DNA of 50,331 bases, from contig JAFGEP010000095.1 of the NCBI GenBank assembly GCA_016931535.1, positions 1 to 50,331 of the forward strand, read 5' to 3'. The notes below the pieces were generated by a model. It was not told where the DNA came from, searched no databases, and saw only the letters and a list, made by a program, of their open reading frames with translations. Both the position numbers and the translations under genes were made by a program. Origin of the DNA: Bradymonadales bacterium (GTDB taxonomy: Bacteria; Myxococcota_A; Bradymonadia; JAFGEP01). Within the stretch, counting starts at the first letter, position 1. Every line of letters begins with the position of its first letter. Shown piece by piece: positions 1 through 9,194 of this stretch.

Positions 1-103
1 ACCTCCCCCGGGCTCCGCCTCGGGGGAGGAAAGTTAGGCCAGGGGCTAGGATCGTCCCCTCCGCCCGCTACGCGGGCACCTCCCCCGACTCGGGGGAGGA
101 GGC
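1..103. repeat. REP-like cluster of GC-rich palindromes downstream of maf
   Basis: Three hairpins are packed here. CCTCCCCCG (2-10) pairs with CGGGGGAGG (21-29). GCCCGC (63-68) pairs with GCGGGC (72-77). CCTCCCCCGA (79-88) pairs with TCGGGGGAGG (90-99) around a single base. The first and third share the same arms, so this looks like a dispersed palindromic repeat of the REP/BIME kind. It lies directly after the maf stop codon on the minus strand and could stop transcription or protect the mRNA end, but there is no T-run, so a standard intrinsic terminator is not claimed. Confidence 0.6.
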
Positions 104-709
104 TCAGCGGTCTAGCACGGGAATCCCCAGCTCTCTCAGCATCGACACCAGGCTGAGCAGGGGAAGGCCGATGATGGCGGTGAAGTCCTCGGTCTCGATC
201 GACTCGAACAGGGCGATGCCCAGGCGCTCGATCCGGTAGGAGCCGGCACAATCGAGCGGCCGATCCCGGTGGACATAGCTCCGGATCTCCTGGTCGCTCA
301 GATCGCGCATCTTCAGCCTGGTGATATCCACCGCGGTTTCCACCCCTCCTTTCGGACCGGGTCGAACCAGCGCCAGGGCGGTGATCAACCGGTGGACGCG
401 CCCGCGCATCCGCATCAGCTGTGCCACCGCGGCCTGCTCATCCCCCGGTTTCCCGAGGATCTCCCCATCCAGCTCGGCGACCTGGTCCGAACCGACGATA
501 AGCGCCTCGGGGTAGCGCTCCTTCAGGCTCTCTGCCTTGAGGCGGGCCAGGGTGCTGGCCAGCAGGGGCAGGTCACTGCGGTCCATCTTGAGGGCTTCCT
601 CGTCGCAGCGATGGGCCACCGCAGAAAACGGCAGACCCAGCCGGCGAAAGAGCTCGATGCGATAGGGAGAGCGGCTGGCCAGCACGATCGGCGGGGTGGG
701 GACAATCAA
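104..709 (-). CDS. Maf/YceF-type nucleotide pyrophosphatase
   Basis: A Maf-family nucleoside triphosphate pyrophosphatase of 201 residues, the usual family size. The N-terminal LASRSPYR loop is the family signature. GSDQV near residue 73, LGKP, CAGS near residue 155 and the GLPL segment are the variants found in E. coli YceF, which hydrolyses m7GTP, rather than in YhdE, which acts on dTTP/UTP. A housecleaning role against modified nucleotides in the cytoplasm follows from the family. The start is TTG at 709, 14 bases after the stop of the upstream GH57 gene, with no clear ribosome binding site, so translation may depend on coupling. A GTG at codon 9 is an alternative start but would cut into the conserved strand. 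The YceF subtype is judged from motifs only. Confidence 0.9.
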   Translation of the reverse strand: MIVPTPPIVLASRSPYRIELFRRLGLPFSAVAHRCDEEALKMDRSDLPLLASTLARLKAESLKERYPEALIVGSDQVAELDGEILGKPGDEQAAVAQLMRMRGRVHRLITALALVRPGPKGGVETAVDITRLKMRDLSDQEIRSYVHRDRPLDCAGSYRIERLGIALFESIETEDFTAIIGLPLLSLVSMLRELGIPVLDR

Positions 710-723
710 GATGAATCCGTGAG

Positions 724-3700
724 CTATTCCACAATCTCGACGTCGGTGTTGGGCGCGAGGCTTCCCGACGGTTGTGGCCGGTCGGCGAAGATCTCGTGCA
801 GGATGACGGTAGATGGCGTGTTGGGCAGGGTGTAGCCCCGTTCGGTCAGGGGATACTCCTCGGTGCCGGCCCAGCGTCCCTCGTCCGAGGGGGTACCGAT
901 GGTGTACTTCCAGTGGAGGAGGAGGCCGGGCCGGAAGGAGAAGGAGCGGGTCCAGATGCGGTCGTTGGCCACCCGGTCGGGGGAGACGCCGTCGTCTCTA
1001 AGGGTGATGGCGTTGGGGTACCACTGGCCCCACTGGTCCTGGTTCCCGGTGATGAAGACGATGCCGCTGCCGGAGGGCGGGGGCGGGGTGGTGATATTGG
1101 TATAGGTGTTGATCGGGATCTGGCTGCCGGACACGTCGCACTCGAAGATGACGGTGCACAGGTTGGTGATGTCGTCGAACACCACCTTGGACTCGAGCTG
1201 GGGGGCCTGGTCGATGGGCTGGTCTCCCTCCGAGGCGATGACCAGGAACTCGAAGGGGTCTCCGAAGGCCATGTCGAGTGCCGACCAGGGGATGCGCATC
1301 TCGAGGATGCGGCCGCCGGTCGGGGGGTTGGAGATGCAGATGGGGCCCTGGTTGCCGGCGCCGCAGGGTCCGCCGGAGGAGACGGGGGTCCAGCCGCCCG
1401 AGCCGTTGGCGCGCCCCAAAGACCAGGCGATCTGGGAGGCGTTGGAGAAGTCGATCTCGATCTGGTAGCCGGCGCCGCCGCCCACGAAGAGCAGGGGGAT
1501 ATCCTCCGGGCTGGTGGAGTTGAGGACCTGTGGGTCGGGCTGGTAGGTCCCCATGGTGGGGTCGAGGATGTGCTTGTAGTTGGTGTAGATGGAGACGCGG
1601 TAGTTGCTGCCCCGCTTGGCCGCGATGTCCTCGTTGAAGACGATGGCGAGGTAGACCGCCTCCTCGGCGGGGGACTCGGGGATGCGGTCGTAGCCGTAGT
1701 AGATCAGGGAGATGTCGTCGTTGCGACTGGCCGCCGTGCCGCTGGAGTCGTTGTCGTAGAAGCTGCCGGCGACGCTGCTCCACTCGGTTTCGTTGGGCTG
1801 GAAGATGCCGTTGCAGACGGGGGCCGTCTCGAACGGTCCTCGCAGGTAGTCGGCGCGCGGCTGGATGATGGGGGCAAAGTCCGGCGGGACGAGGAGATCG
1901 GGTGGATCCTCGGTGCAGCCGGCCGGCCGTTCCGCCACGGCGAAGGTGCCATCGCCGTTGGCGTCCCAGCCGTCGCAGTCGGAGAAGATGCGGTAGAAGC
2001 GTTCGGTCTGCCATTCCCGGATGTAGCGGTACATGCCGGTCAGGTGGCTGCGGAAGCCGCGGTCGAAGGGGGTGTCGTCGTTGGAGGCGGAGGTCTGATC
2101 CTCTCCGTACCACCAGAACCAGTCCGAGCCCTCGGCGGCGTAGATCTCCTGCCAGGCCAGGTAGGCCGCCAGCTGCTCCTCGTAGGAGGGGACGGTCGGG
2201 CTGGGGGTTCCCCCCGGCTCGGGCGGTCCCTCCAGTGGATTGGGACGGGGCACGCCGTGATTGGTGACACCACCGGCGTCCCGCCAGGGGGCCAGGTCGA
2301 GATCGGTGCGCGCCTGGAGCAGGTAGTTCCATCCCAGGTTCTCCTCGCTTTCCCCGATCCAGGTAGCGAAGGTGGCGCCGATCCAGCTTCCGCGCCAGAG
2401 CGGTTCCAGCTCGCGCTGGTCGGCGATGGGGTGGGAGGCCACCGAGCGGTCCAGGTTGCCGTGGAGGTACTCGGCGGGGGTGACGGTGACCAGCTCGCCC
2501 ACCTCCTGGCTTTCCAGCAACATGCGGTAGAGCGCGTGGTGAAACCCCTTGCCGTCGTGCTCGTAGCGGTAGAGCTCCCAGGCGTTCTCCCCGTCCAGCA
2601 CGACGGTCAGCAACCGGTCGGGCTGGCCGAAGCGGGGCGCCATGGTCAGCAAGTTGCGCAAGAAGTCGGCAGCGGCGTCCTCCCCCCGCCAGGTCTGGTA
2701 GGCGAAGCCGATGGCGTCGCTCAACTGGCTGTCTCGAAAGACGATGACCAGGGCGTCGTCATCGCTTCCCGCGTTGCCCGTAGCCGTGTCCCCGTCGATC
2801 TTGAAGGGGTAGTAGTGGGGTTGGCTCCCCGAGGTGCTCCGATTGAGCACCTCCTGGTCGGTGGCGATCCACTCGATGCCGTTTAGCGCCAGCATCCCCA
2901 CGATCTCCTCGGCCACGGACCCCTCGCCTGGCCACATGCCGCGCAGGGGCTGCTCGAAGACCTCCTCGTAGTAGCGGCGGGCCATGGCCACCTGGGCATA
3001 GGCGTCGTCGGGAAAAGCGAAGGCGGGGCTGGGCAACAGGTCGGTCGGCTGGCCAAAACGGGCCAGATCGGAGTCGTAGAGCAGCGGCAGGATGGGATGG
3101 AAGAAGGGGGTGGTGATGACCTCGATCTGCCCCTCGTAGGTGATGGGGTCGTAGATCATGGAGCGGTGCAGCGGGATGACGTCGGCCATGATCTTGTAGT
3201 TCTCGGCGATCAGGCGGTTGGCCAGGACCTCGAGGCGGGCCACGCGTTCGGCGTCGCTGGAGGCGGCGGAGGTGTAGTCGGTGTTGAGGGTGAAGGTGCC
3301 GTTTTCCGAGTGGTAGTCCACCACGTCGGAGAGATCCACCACCCAGCCGTTGCTGAGCTGCACCGGGCCGTGCAGGAAGTCGGGGTCGAACCAGGCGACC
3401 TCGAACCAGACCTTGAGGTAGGCGAGCTCGAGCTGGTCGTAGCTGGTGCGGTCGCCGTCGCGCAGGGCCACGTACTCGGGGAAGCGCTGCATGATGGCGT
3501 CGGAGGTGGAGACGGTGGCCCAGGGACCGGCGTAGAAGAGATCGAGCTCCTCCTCGGTGGCGGTGGCCCGGGTGGGGGTGTCGCGCAGGGTGAGGTCGAC
3601 GAAGGGGTCGGTGTGACCGGCCATCTCCGAGAAGTAGGCCTCCTCGTCCACGGTGTTGTTGATCGGATCCACGTAGGGGGCCAGCCGTTCCACGTAGAAG

Positions 3701-4425
3701 GCGTTCTGGATGAGCAGCACGCTGGTGAGGTTGACCGTCAGGTGGATGTCCTCGTACCCATCGAGTATGGCGGTCATGTCCCAGTAGTCCTTGGTGGCGT
3801 GCTTGCGGACCCAGGGGCCGATCATCTCGTCGCGGTTGGGGTCGAGGTAGAGCGGCTGGTGCTGGTGCCAGACGATGGCCAGGTACAGGGATCGATGCAC
3901 GGTGACGCGGTTGTAGCGGCTGTCGATGACGTTGCCGGTCAGGTCCTGGGCGTTCGACACGATGACCTCGTAGGTGAGGTCCGGGTTGATGGTGGTGCTG
4001 GTGAGGTCGAGGGTCAAGAAGGCGAACCGTTCCTCCAGGGTGACCGACAGGACCGGGATGCTGGTGGCATCCGACCCTTCCACCCGGTAGTTGGCGGCCA
4101 CGGTGGTGGTGGTGGGGTCCATCGCCTCGCTGAAGCGGACGACGATGTCGCTCCCGTCGCGGCTGAAGGCGTTTTCCACCCGGGGGGCCAGGTCCACCGG
4201 CTCTTCCATGTCGGCCAGGTCGTAAGGCACATCGGCCGGCCAGTCCGCCGGGATATCCACGGTCGAATCGGTGGGGGTGTCGGGCGCCGGGACATCTCGG
4301 CCGGTATCGCCGGCGTCGCGCACCGTGGCGTCGGGGATCTGGATGTCGTCGCCACAACCCCAGGTCGTCAGCGAGAGGGCGGCCCAGAGAACCACCAGGT
4401 TGAAGAGAAGTGTCGGTCTGTTCAT
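724..4425 (-). CDS. Secreted GH57 glycoside hydrolase lipoprotein
   Basis: Predicted alpha-glucan-active GH57 enzyme anchored as a lipoprotein (1233 residues). The signal peptide ends LSLTTWGC, with Cys24 as lipidation site, followed by an Asp/Pro/Thr-rich linker to about residue 80. Residues 85-180 look like an Ig-like SbsA/Big_5 domain. The GH57 core follows: HQHQP (187-191), the TTPFFHP strand, WPGEGS with predicted nucleophile Glu501, and LDGENAWE with predicted acid/base Asp611. The C-terminal third carries an EGSDWFWWYG segment, a DOMON/CBM9-like region and a final 100-residue beta domain resembling starch-binding modules. The ATG at 4425 is preferred because GGGAGAT precedes it; an in-frame ATG at 4440 has no such site. 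It lies 52 bases behind the IPT lipoprotein gene and probably shares its transcript. Exact substrate is unknown. Confidence 0.88.
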   Translation of the reverse strand: MNRPTLLFNLVVLWAALSLTTWGCGDDIQIPDATVRDAGDTGRDVPAPDTPTDSTVDIPADWPADVPYDLADMEEPVDLAPRVENAFSRDGSDIVVRFSEAMDPTTTTVAANYRVEGSDATSIPVLSVTLEERFAFLTLDLTSTTINPDLTYEVIVSNAQDLTGNVIDSRYNRVTVHRSLYLAIVWHQHQPLYLDPNRDEMIGPWVRKHATKDYWDMTAILDGYEDIHLTVNLTSVLLIQNAFYVERLAPYVDPINNTVDEEAYFSEMAGHTDPFVDLTLRDTPTRATATEEELDLFYAGPWATVSTSDAIMQRFPEYVALRDGDRTSYDQLELAYLKVWFEVAWFDPDFLHGPVQLSNGWVVDLSDVVDYHSENGTFTLNTDYTSAASSDAERVARLEVLANRLIAENYKIMADVIPLHRSMIYDPITYEGQIEVITTPFFHPILPLLYDSDLARFGQPTDLLPSPAFAFPDDAYAQVAMARRYYEEVFEQPLRGMWPGEGSVAEEIVGMLALNGIEWIATDQEVLNRSTSGSQPHYYPFKIDGDTATGNAGSDDDALVIVFRDSQLSDAIGFAYQTWRGEDAAADFLRNLLTMAPRFGQPDRLLTVVLDGENAWELYRYEHDGKGFHHALYRMLLESQEVGELVTVTPAEYLHGNLDRSVASHPIADQRELEPLWRGSWIGATFATWIGESEENLGWNYLLQARTDLDLAPWRDAGGVTNHGVPRPNPLEGPPEPGGTPSPTVPSYEEQLAAYLAWQEIYAAEGSDWFWWYGEDQTSASNDDTPFDRGFRSHLTGMYRYIREWQTERFYRIFSDCDGWDANGDGTFAVAERPAGCTEDPPDLLVPPDFAPIIQPRADYLRGPFETAPVCNGIFQPNETEWSSVAGSFYDNDSSGTAASRNDDISLIYYGYDRIPESPAEEAVYLAIVFNEDIAAKRGSNYRVSIYTNYKHILDPTMGTYQPDPQVLNSTSPEDIPLLFVGGGAGYQIEIDFSNASQIAWSLGRANGSGGWTPVSSGGPCGAGNQGPICISNPPTGGRILEMRIPWSALDMAFGDPFEFLVIASEGDQPIDQAPQLESKVVFDDITNLCTVIFECDVSGSQIPINTYTNITTPPPPSGSGIVFITGNQDQWGQWYPNAITLRDDGVSPDRVANDRIWTRSFSFRPGLLLHWKYTIGTPSDEGRWAGTEEYPLTERGYTLPNTPSTVILHEIFADRPQPSGSLAPNTDVEIVE

Positions 4426-4477
4426 CTTATCTCCCGTCATGGCAACGGTGTTGAGTCAGAACCGATGAGCCCGCCGG

Positions 4478-7453
4478 TCATCGCACCTCGAAGACCAGCA
4501 CCTCGCTGACCTGCCACTTGGTCTCATCGGAGTAGGAGGGCTCGGGGGGCAGCGACTGGTTGCTGAGGAAGTCCCCGGTCTGGTTGACGATGCGCGCGAA
4601 CAGGGCGATCTGCCGGCCGCCCTGGGGGACGCCTGCGCTGCCGTAGAGGATGGTCCAGGGGACGAAGGTCTCGATGACCCCCGGCTGGCCGTCGGCGCCA
4701 TAGCTCCCCTCCACGCAGGTGGAGCTGGTGTGGGTGCAGGGGCTCTCGATGTCGAACCACCAGTTGTCTCCCGCGACCAGCTTGCGCCAGCCGGTGAGCT
4801 CGTTGATGAAGTGACCCACGTCGCCGGGGGCCAGCTCCATGGTGCCGAAGGCAAAATCGGCTCCGAAGCCGGTCACAGCGGAGGCGTCAACCCAGGAGGT
4901 GACGGCGCGGTCCAGGCGCCACCAGTCGGTGGGCTTGTCCGGGTCCTCGTCGGCGATGGCGTTCATCTGGGAGAAGCCGGAGGCGGCGCCGAAATCGGTA
5001 TCCAGGTAGACCACGATGGTGTTTCCGCTGTGTTCCAGGTCGGCTTCGATCCCCAGGTAGAGCCCGTCCTCGTCGAAGGAGGCGTACAGGTTGTACAGGC
5101 TGTTGCCGGCCCAGTTGGTGGGGATGTCGGATGCTGCCTGTCTAAAGGGGGTCGGCCAGTCTTCTGCGGCGTTCTCGATGGTTCCGTCGAGGGTGGGGGT
5201 GTACAGGTACCCCACCAGGTAGGCGTTCTCGAGCAGCAGCTCGTAGTCAGAGTCGTCCAGCCTCAGGTCGAAGCGGTCGGGGGCCCGATAGTTGCCGGCA
5301 GTGGGGGCGGCAAAGGTCAACCGGAGCTGGCTGGAAGAATCGAAGAGGTAGGGCTGGGCGGCGAAGGTGGTGGTTCCGTTGGGACGAGTCTGGACCGTCA
5401 TGCCGTCGGAGAAGTTGGTGCCGGACACGGCGATCTCCTGCGCCCCCAGGATGGAGATGGCTGGCGGTGAGAGATCGGTGACCCGCAAGCCGCTCGAATC
5501 GACCACCACGATGGTGCCGGCCTGGTCCACGGAGTAGCCGTTGCCGGAGCCGTCGCGGTCGGCATAAAGCCAGGTGCTGCCGGAGTCCATGGAGAACCGG
5601 ACGGCCCAGTCATACTCGCCGACGGTATCCAGCGCTGGATCCAGCGTGTCGTCCTGGAAGACATACTCGTCGTCATTGCCGATATCGCCGTGGAAGTCCA
5701 TGGGGAAAGAGACCCAGCCGTCATCGGAGAACTCCTCCTCGGGGTTGCTGCCATCCGGTCCGATGACGAGCTGAGCGGTGATGCCGGCACCCTGACCGGT
5801 GCCGTCGGTCACGCCCGGCTCGTAGACTCGGCCGAACAGGTCGGGCAGCGGTTCGCCCTCGAAGATGGTGACGGTGGTGAGCGGCCACTGAATGGTGGCC
5901 CAGTCGACCCCCTCCTGCTCGTAGGTGAAGCCGTTAGTGAGGGTGCCCGTCTGGCTGTCGGGGTTGCGGACCGTCACGCTGACCGTGCCGGGATTGCCGG
6001 CCGGGGTGGTGGCGGATAGAGCGTTCGCCGAGTTGAAGGTGACGGTGGCGGCCAGGTTCTCGCCGAAGAGGACGGTGGCGCCGCTGGCGAAGTTGGCACC
6101 GGTGATGGTCACCTGGGTGCCGCCCATCTCGCTTCCGCGGGGAGGGTCGATGCCGGTGATGCTGGGGGCGCTGGCGACGTCCACGTAGGTAAATCCGAGC
6201 TCGTGGGTGCTGCTTCTACTGTCGGGGTTTTCCACGCGGACCGGTACGGTGCCGGGGGTGGGGTGGGGCGGGGTGGTGCAGGTGATGAGCAGGTCGCTCT
6301 GGACGTTGCAGGTAGCGGCGTTCTGGTCGAACTTCACGGTGGCGCCCACGGCGAACCGCTGGCCTAAAAGCTCGACCGGTGTGCCGCCGGTGGTGGGGCC
6401 CCGGTTGGGCTCGATGAAGCGCAGGACCGGGTCTTCGGTTGGCTGGATCTGCTCGTCGGGACCGACCAGGACCGCGGTGTTCAGCGCCCGACCGGCGCTT
6501 TCGGGCAGGAGAAGCAGCTCTTCGGGCAAAAACACGCCAGGCTGCTCCGGATCCCAGGTGCTGTAGGCCGCCACGCCATCGGTGACGGCGTTGCCGCCCA
6601 CCTTGTACTCGATGCCCTCGGCGCTGTAGAAGACGAAGACGAACTGCGCCTCCTGCTCCAGGTTCAGCAGGCCGTCGTGGTCACCCTCGTACTCCGACAG
6701 GGTCATCGTGAAGATGCCGTCGTCCGCCGTGGCGTCACCCCGCTCCCCGTTGTCCAAAAGCTGGACGGGACGCCAGGAGATCATCGACCCCTTGACGTAC
6801 AGCGCGTCGTTGGCCGGATCGAAGTCGGCATAGCTGGCATGCAGCTCGGCGATGTTCAGGGTGACGCGCAGGTCGATGTCGCCGAAGGAGGTGAAGGTCA
6901 TCCCGTCAGCCACGACCGTGCCGATCTCCCCCTGCTGCACCGTCACCTGTCCATTGGGGCCGACCCAGATCCAGTAGTCCAGCTCGTTGATCAGCCCGTA
7001 CTCGAAGGTGGTGGTCTCCTCGGCCAGGAAGAACACCTCGACACTGAAGACATGGTCGCCGGCGGTCGCCCCCAGGGCCTCATGACCTCCCAGGTCGTAG
7101 GGGCCATCGTCGTAGAGGGGCGGGAAGGGGCCCTGTGTCGGCAGCCAGGAGGAGGAGAACAGGACGATGTTGGTGTCGGCGTCGTAGGTCAGGCTGGCGT
7201 TCCACTCCATCTGCCCGTCGGTGTAGGTCTGGTTGGCCGAGTCGTCCACGGTGAAGGTGAGGGAGGCGTAGCCATCCGGCTTGGTCCAGCGCGCCGTTCC
7301 CGACAGGTCGTCGAGATCAGCGTCACCTGTCAGATCGGGTCGGTGCTGGTCTACAACCAGGTCCGAGGCGTCCGATTGGTCCACCTCGTCGTCGCCACAG
7401 CCGGCACCCCATACGCACAAGCAGAAGATTGCCAACCATCCACGCGTTCTCAT
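4478..7453 (-). CDS. IPT/TIG-domain lipoprotein with C-terminal DOMON-like module
   Basis: A 991-residue predicted lipoprotein: signal sequence to VWGAGC (Cys19 lipidated), then GDDE and an acidic linker. Two clear IPT/TIG Ig-like domains lie at about 343-424 and 429-512, with PxxGPxxGGTxV openings and closing GFTY strands; a third, weaker one is near 655-745. The last 240 residues resemble the DOMON/CBM9-like module (DGTIENAAEDW, LYLGIEADL, YLDTDFG) also present in the GH57 lipoprotein encoded next. GAGAGG precedes the ATG at 7453. By family, IPT domains are carbohydrate-binding or structural modules on surface proteins. With the GH57 neighbour I infer a surface glucan-binding partner, comparable in role but not in sequence to SusE/SusF. 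No catalytic residues are recognised. Confidence 0.8.
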   Translation of the reverse strand: MRTRGWLAIFCLCVWGAGCGDDEVDQSDASDLVVDQHRPDLTGDADLDDLSGTARWTKPDGYASLTFTVDDSANQTYTDGQMEWNASLTYDADTNIVLFSSSWLPTQGPFPPLYDDGPYDLGGHEALGATAGDHVFSVEVFFLAEETTTFEYGLINELDYWIWVGPNGQVTVQQGEIGTVVADGMTFTSFGDIDLRVTLNIAELHASYADFDPANDALYVKGSMISWRPVQLLDNGERGDATADDGIFTMTLSEYEGDHDGLLNLEQEAQFVFVFYSAEGIEYKVGGNAVTDGVAAYSTWDPEQPGVFLPEELLLLPESAGRALNTAVLVGPDEQIQPTEDPVLRFIEPNRGPTTGGTPVELLGQRFAVGATVKFDQNAATCNVQSDLLITCTTPPHPTPGTVPVRVENPDSRSSTHELGFTYVDVASAPSITGIDPPRGSEMGGTQVTITGANFASGATVLFGENLAATVTFNSANALSATTPAGNPGTVSVTVRNPDSQTGTLTNGFTYEQEGVDWATIQWPLTTVTIFEGEPLPDLFGRVYEPGVTDGTGQGAGITAQLVIGPDGSNPEEEFSDDGWVSFPMDFHGDIGNDDEYVFQDDTLDPALDTVGEYDWAVRFSMDSGSTWLYADRDGSGNGYSVDQAGTIVVVDSSGLRVTDLSPPAISILGAQEIAVSGTNFSDGMTVQTRPNGTTTFAAQPYLFDSSSQLRLTFAAPTAGNYRAPDRFDLRLDDSDYELLLENAYLVGYLYTPTLDGTIENAAEDWPTPFRQAASDIPTNWAGNSLYNLYASFDEDGLYLGIEADLEHSGNTIVVYLDTDFGAASGFSQMNAIADEDPDKPTDWWRLDRAVTSWVDASAVTGFGADFAFGTMELAPGDVGHFINELTGWRKLVAGDNWWFDIESPCTHTSSTCVEGSYGADGQPGVIETFVPWTILYGSAGVPQGGRQIALFARIVNQTGDFLSNQSLPPEPSYSDETKWQVSEVLVFEVR

Positions 7454-7825
7454 CGTGCAGCCTCTCTGGTCGCTGTCGCCTCGGGGGTCAAACCTGGCAC
7501 TTCCGGCAGGTCGGACCCTGGCGGCCTGTTACGATCCGGTACGCCCGCACACCCCAGGCAACACCCGGATTTCCCTGCGTCATCGAATCGCCGAGCTGTT
7601 GCGATCCAGTCCCCACACTAGAGGGGTTCCCGGCCAAGATCAAGCGCGGTCAGAGGGTTCGGATGGCCGCAACCTGCGCGGTTGAGCCGAGACAACGGGA
7701 CCGGCTCGGGGGAATCGCCGCAGGCCGTTTCGAGAGGGAAGGCATCTGTACCTGCTGGACAAGAGGGGCGTCAATGTATAGAAAGTGAACATTGCGGTCT
7801 ACGCCGCGCCGACAGGAGGCGCCCC
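7454..7825. other. Divergent intergenic region, IPT lipoprotein / sigma-54 activator
   Basis: This 372-base gap separates two divergent genes and should hold both promoters. Rightward, TGGACA (7756-7761) and TATAGA (7777-7782) form a weak sigma-70-like pair with a short 15-base spacer, about 45 bases before the activator start. Leftward I see no convincing hexamers. A TGGCAC at 7495-7500 lacks a GC doublet at the right distance, so it is not a -24/-12 element. Short open frames here have no ribosome binding sites and are not called. Confidence 0.4.
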
Positions 7826-9178
7826 ATGCCACATCTGCCTGGAGTGGAGCTTCAACAGCTGGAGAGCTCATTGGGGTCACCGCTTCGTCTGAGTCTGGTG
7901 GCCGATCTCCTGGAGCAGCCCGAGTACACCTCGACCCTGCAGGAGCTGGTCAGGCAGAGCGGTCGTCACTTCCAGGACGTATCGGCCTGTCTGAACCCCC
8001 TGATCCGTTGGGGTCTGCTGGAGGAGCTGGATGGGGGGCGTGTAGTGCGCCTTCATCGGGATCTGGACGGTTCCGTGCTGGAGCTGCTCCAGAGGGCGGT
8101 GGCCTCGGGAGCGGAGCTTCTTCACCGGGAGAGGCATGTCCGCCACACGCTGCTGGCGGGCATGATCGGGGTGGATCCCAAGATGCAGCTGGTGTTCGAG
8201 ATGGTGCGCCAGGCCGCTCGGATCGATGTGGCGGTGATGATCACCGGCGAGACCGGTACCGGCAAGGAGCTGGTGGCCAGGGCGGTGCACGATCTGAGTC
8301 CCAGGCGGTCCGGCGTCTTCGGTGCGGTGAACTGCCCCACCTTGACCGAGAGCCTGTTCGAGTCGGAGGTGTTCGGCCATGCCCGGGGAGCGTTCACGGG
8401 GGCGGTGCGGGATCACGTCGGGCTGATCGAGCGGTGTCATCGGGGCACGTTTTTTCTGGACGAGATCGGCGATCTGAGCCTGGCCAACCAGGTGAAGCTG
8501 TTGCGGGTGCTCCAGGAAAAGACCTTCAGCCGGGTGGGAGACGGCCAGGAGCGGAGCGCGGACTTTCGCCTGATCACCGCCACCAACCGCGACCTGGTGC
8601 GCATGGTGGAAGGGGGAGAGTTCAGGGAAGAGCTGTACTACCGGATCAACGTCTTTCCCATCCGGCTGCCCTCTTTGCGGGAACGGCTTGCCGATCTGCC
8701 CTTTCTGATCGATGAGATCCTCCGCAACCAGGTCAAGCAGCTTCGCCCGGAGGGGGATACAGCCGCGCAGGAGGTGTCGACCGAGGTGACCAGCGAAGCG
8801 CTGGAGCGGTTGAGGGGGTACAACTGGCCGGGCAACATCCGAGAGCTGGAGAACGTGATCTTGCGCGCCGCCATCATGGCCGATGGCAAGTCGATCCGGG
8901 TAGAGCACTTGCCCCCGCTCGGGCTGGCTACCGAGCCATCCACCCCTCCGGCGGGTCCGAAGCCCGCTGCCATCGGGATGCCATCGGGATCCCAGCTGAA
9001 AAGCCTGGCGGAGGTGGAACGCGATCACATCCTGGCCGTGCTGGCGGCAACCCGGGCTAATATCCGCGCGGCCGCAGAGATACTGGGTATCTCCCGCACC
9101 ACCCTCTACAAGAAGATCCAGGAGCATGACCTCACCGAGGTCCTTTCGTTGCGATCGGGGAAGCGAACGGTGGGTTGA
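7826..9178 (+). CDS. Sigma-54-dependent transcriptional activator, winged-helix/AAA+/Fis
   Basis: Enhancer-binding protein for sigma-54 RNA polymerase (450 residues). The AAA+ domain has Walker A GETGTGKE (141-148), the sigma-54 contact loop GAFTGA (188-193) and Walker B GTFFLDEI (207-214). A Fis-type helix-turn-helix ends the protein (AAAEILGISRTTLYKKI). The first 110 residues contain no receiver, GAF or PAS domain; they read as a winged-helix-like fold (LVADLLEQPEYT to GRVVRLHRDL). The ATG at 7826 is chosen because AGGAGG sits at 7814-7819; the frame stays open upstream to 7682 but without support. The gene faces the IPT/GH57/maf cluster and could regulate it, though no -24/-12 element was found there. 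Confidence 0.9.
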   Translation: MPHLPGVELQQLESSLGSPLRLSLVADLLEQPEYTSTLQELVRQSGRHFQDVSACLNPLIRWGLLEELDGGRVVRLHRDLDGSVLELLQRAVASGAELLHRERHVRHTLLAGMIGVDPKMQLVFEMVRQAARIDVAVMITGETGTGKELVARAVHDLSPRRSGVFGAVNCPTLTESLFESEVFGHARGAFTGAVRDHVGLIERCHRGTFFLDEIGDLSLANQVKLLRVLQEKTFSRVGDGQERSADFRLITATNRDLVRMVEGGEFREELYYRINVFPIRLPSLRERLADLPFLIDEILRNQVKQLRPEGDTAAQEVSTEVTSEALERLRGYNWPGNIRELENVILRAAIMADGKSIRVEHLPPLGLATEPSTPPAGPKPAAIGMPSGSQLKSLAEVERDHILAVLAATRANIRAAAEILGISRTTLYKKIQEHDLTEVLSLRSGKRTVG

Positions 9179-9194
9179 GCAGCCGGTCGATCGG

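Noticed and set aside
772..2886. 704-codon plus-strand open frame opposite the GH57 lipoprotein gene
   Set aside because: Gly/Val/Asp-rich composition with no domain; antisense shadow typical of high-GC DNA. The minus-strand GH57 frame has clear motifs and a signal peptide.
7495..7510. TGGCAC as a sigma-54 promoter for the activator at 7826
   Set aside because: The GC doublet that should follow is two bases too close, and the site is more than 300 bases from the start.
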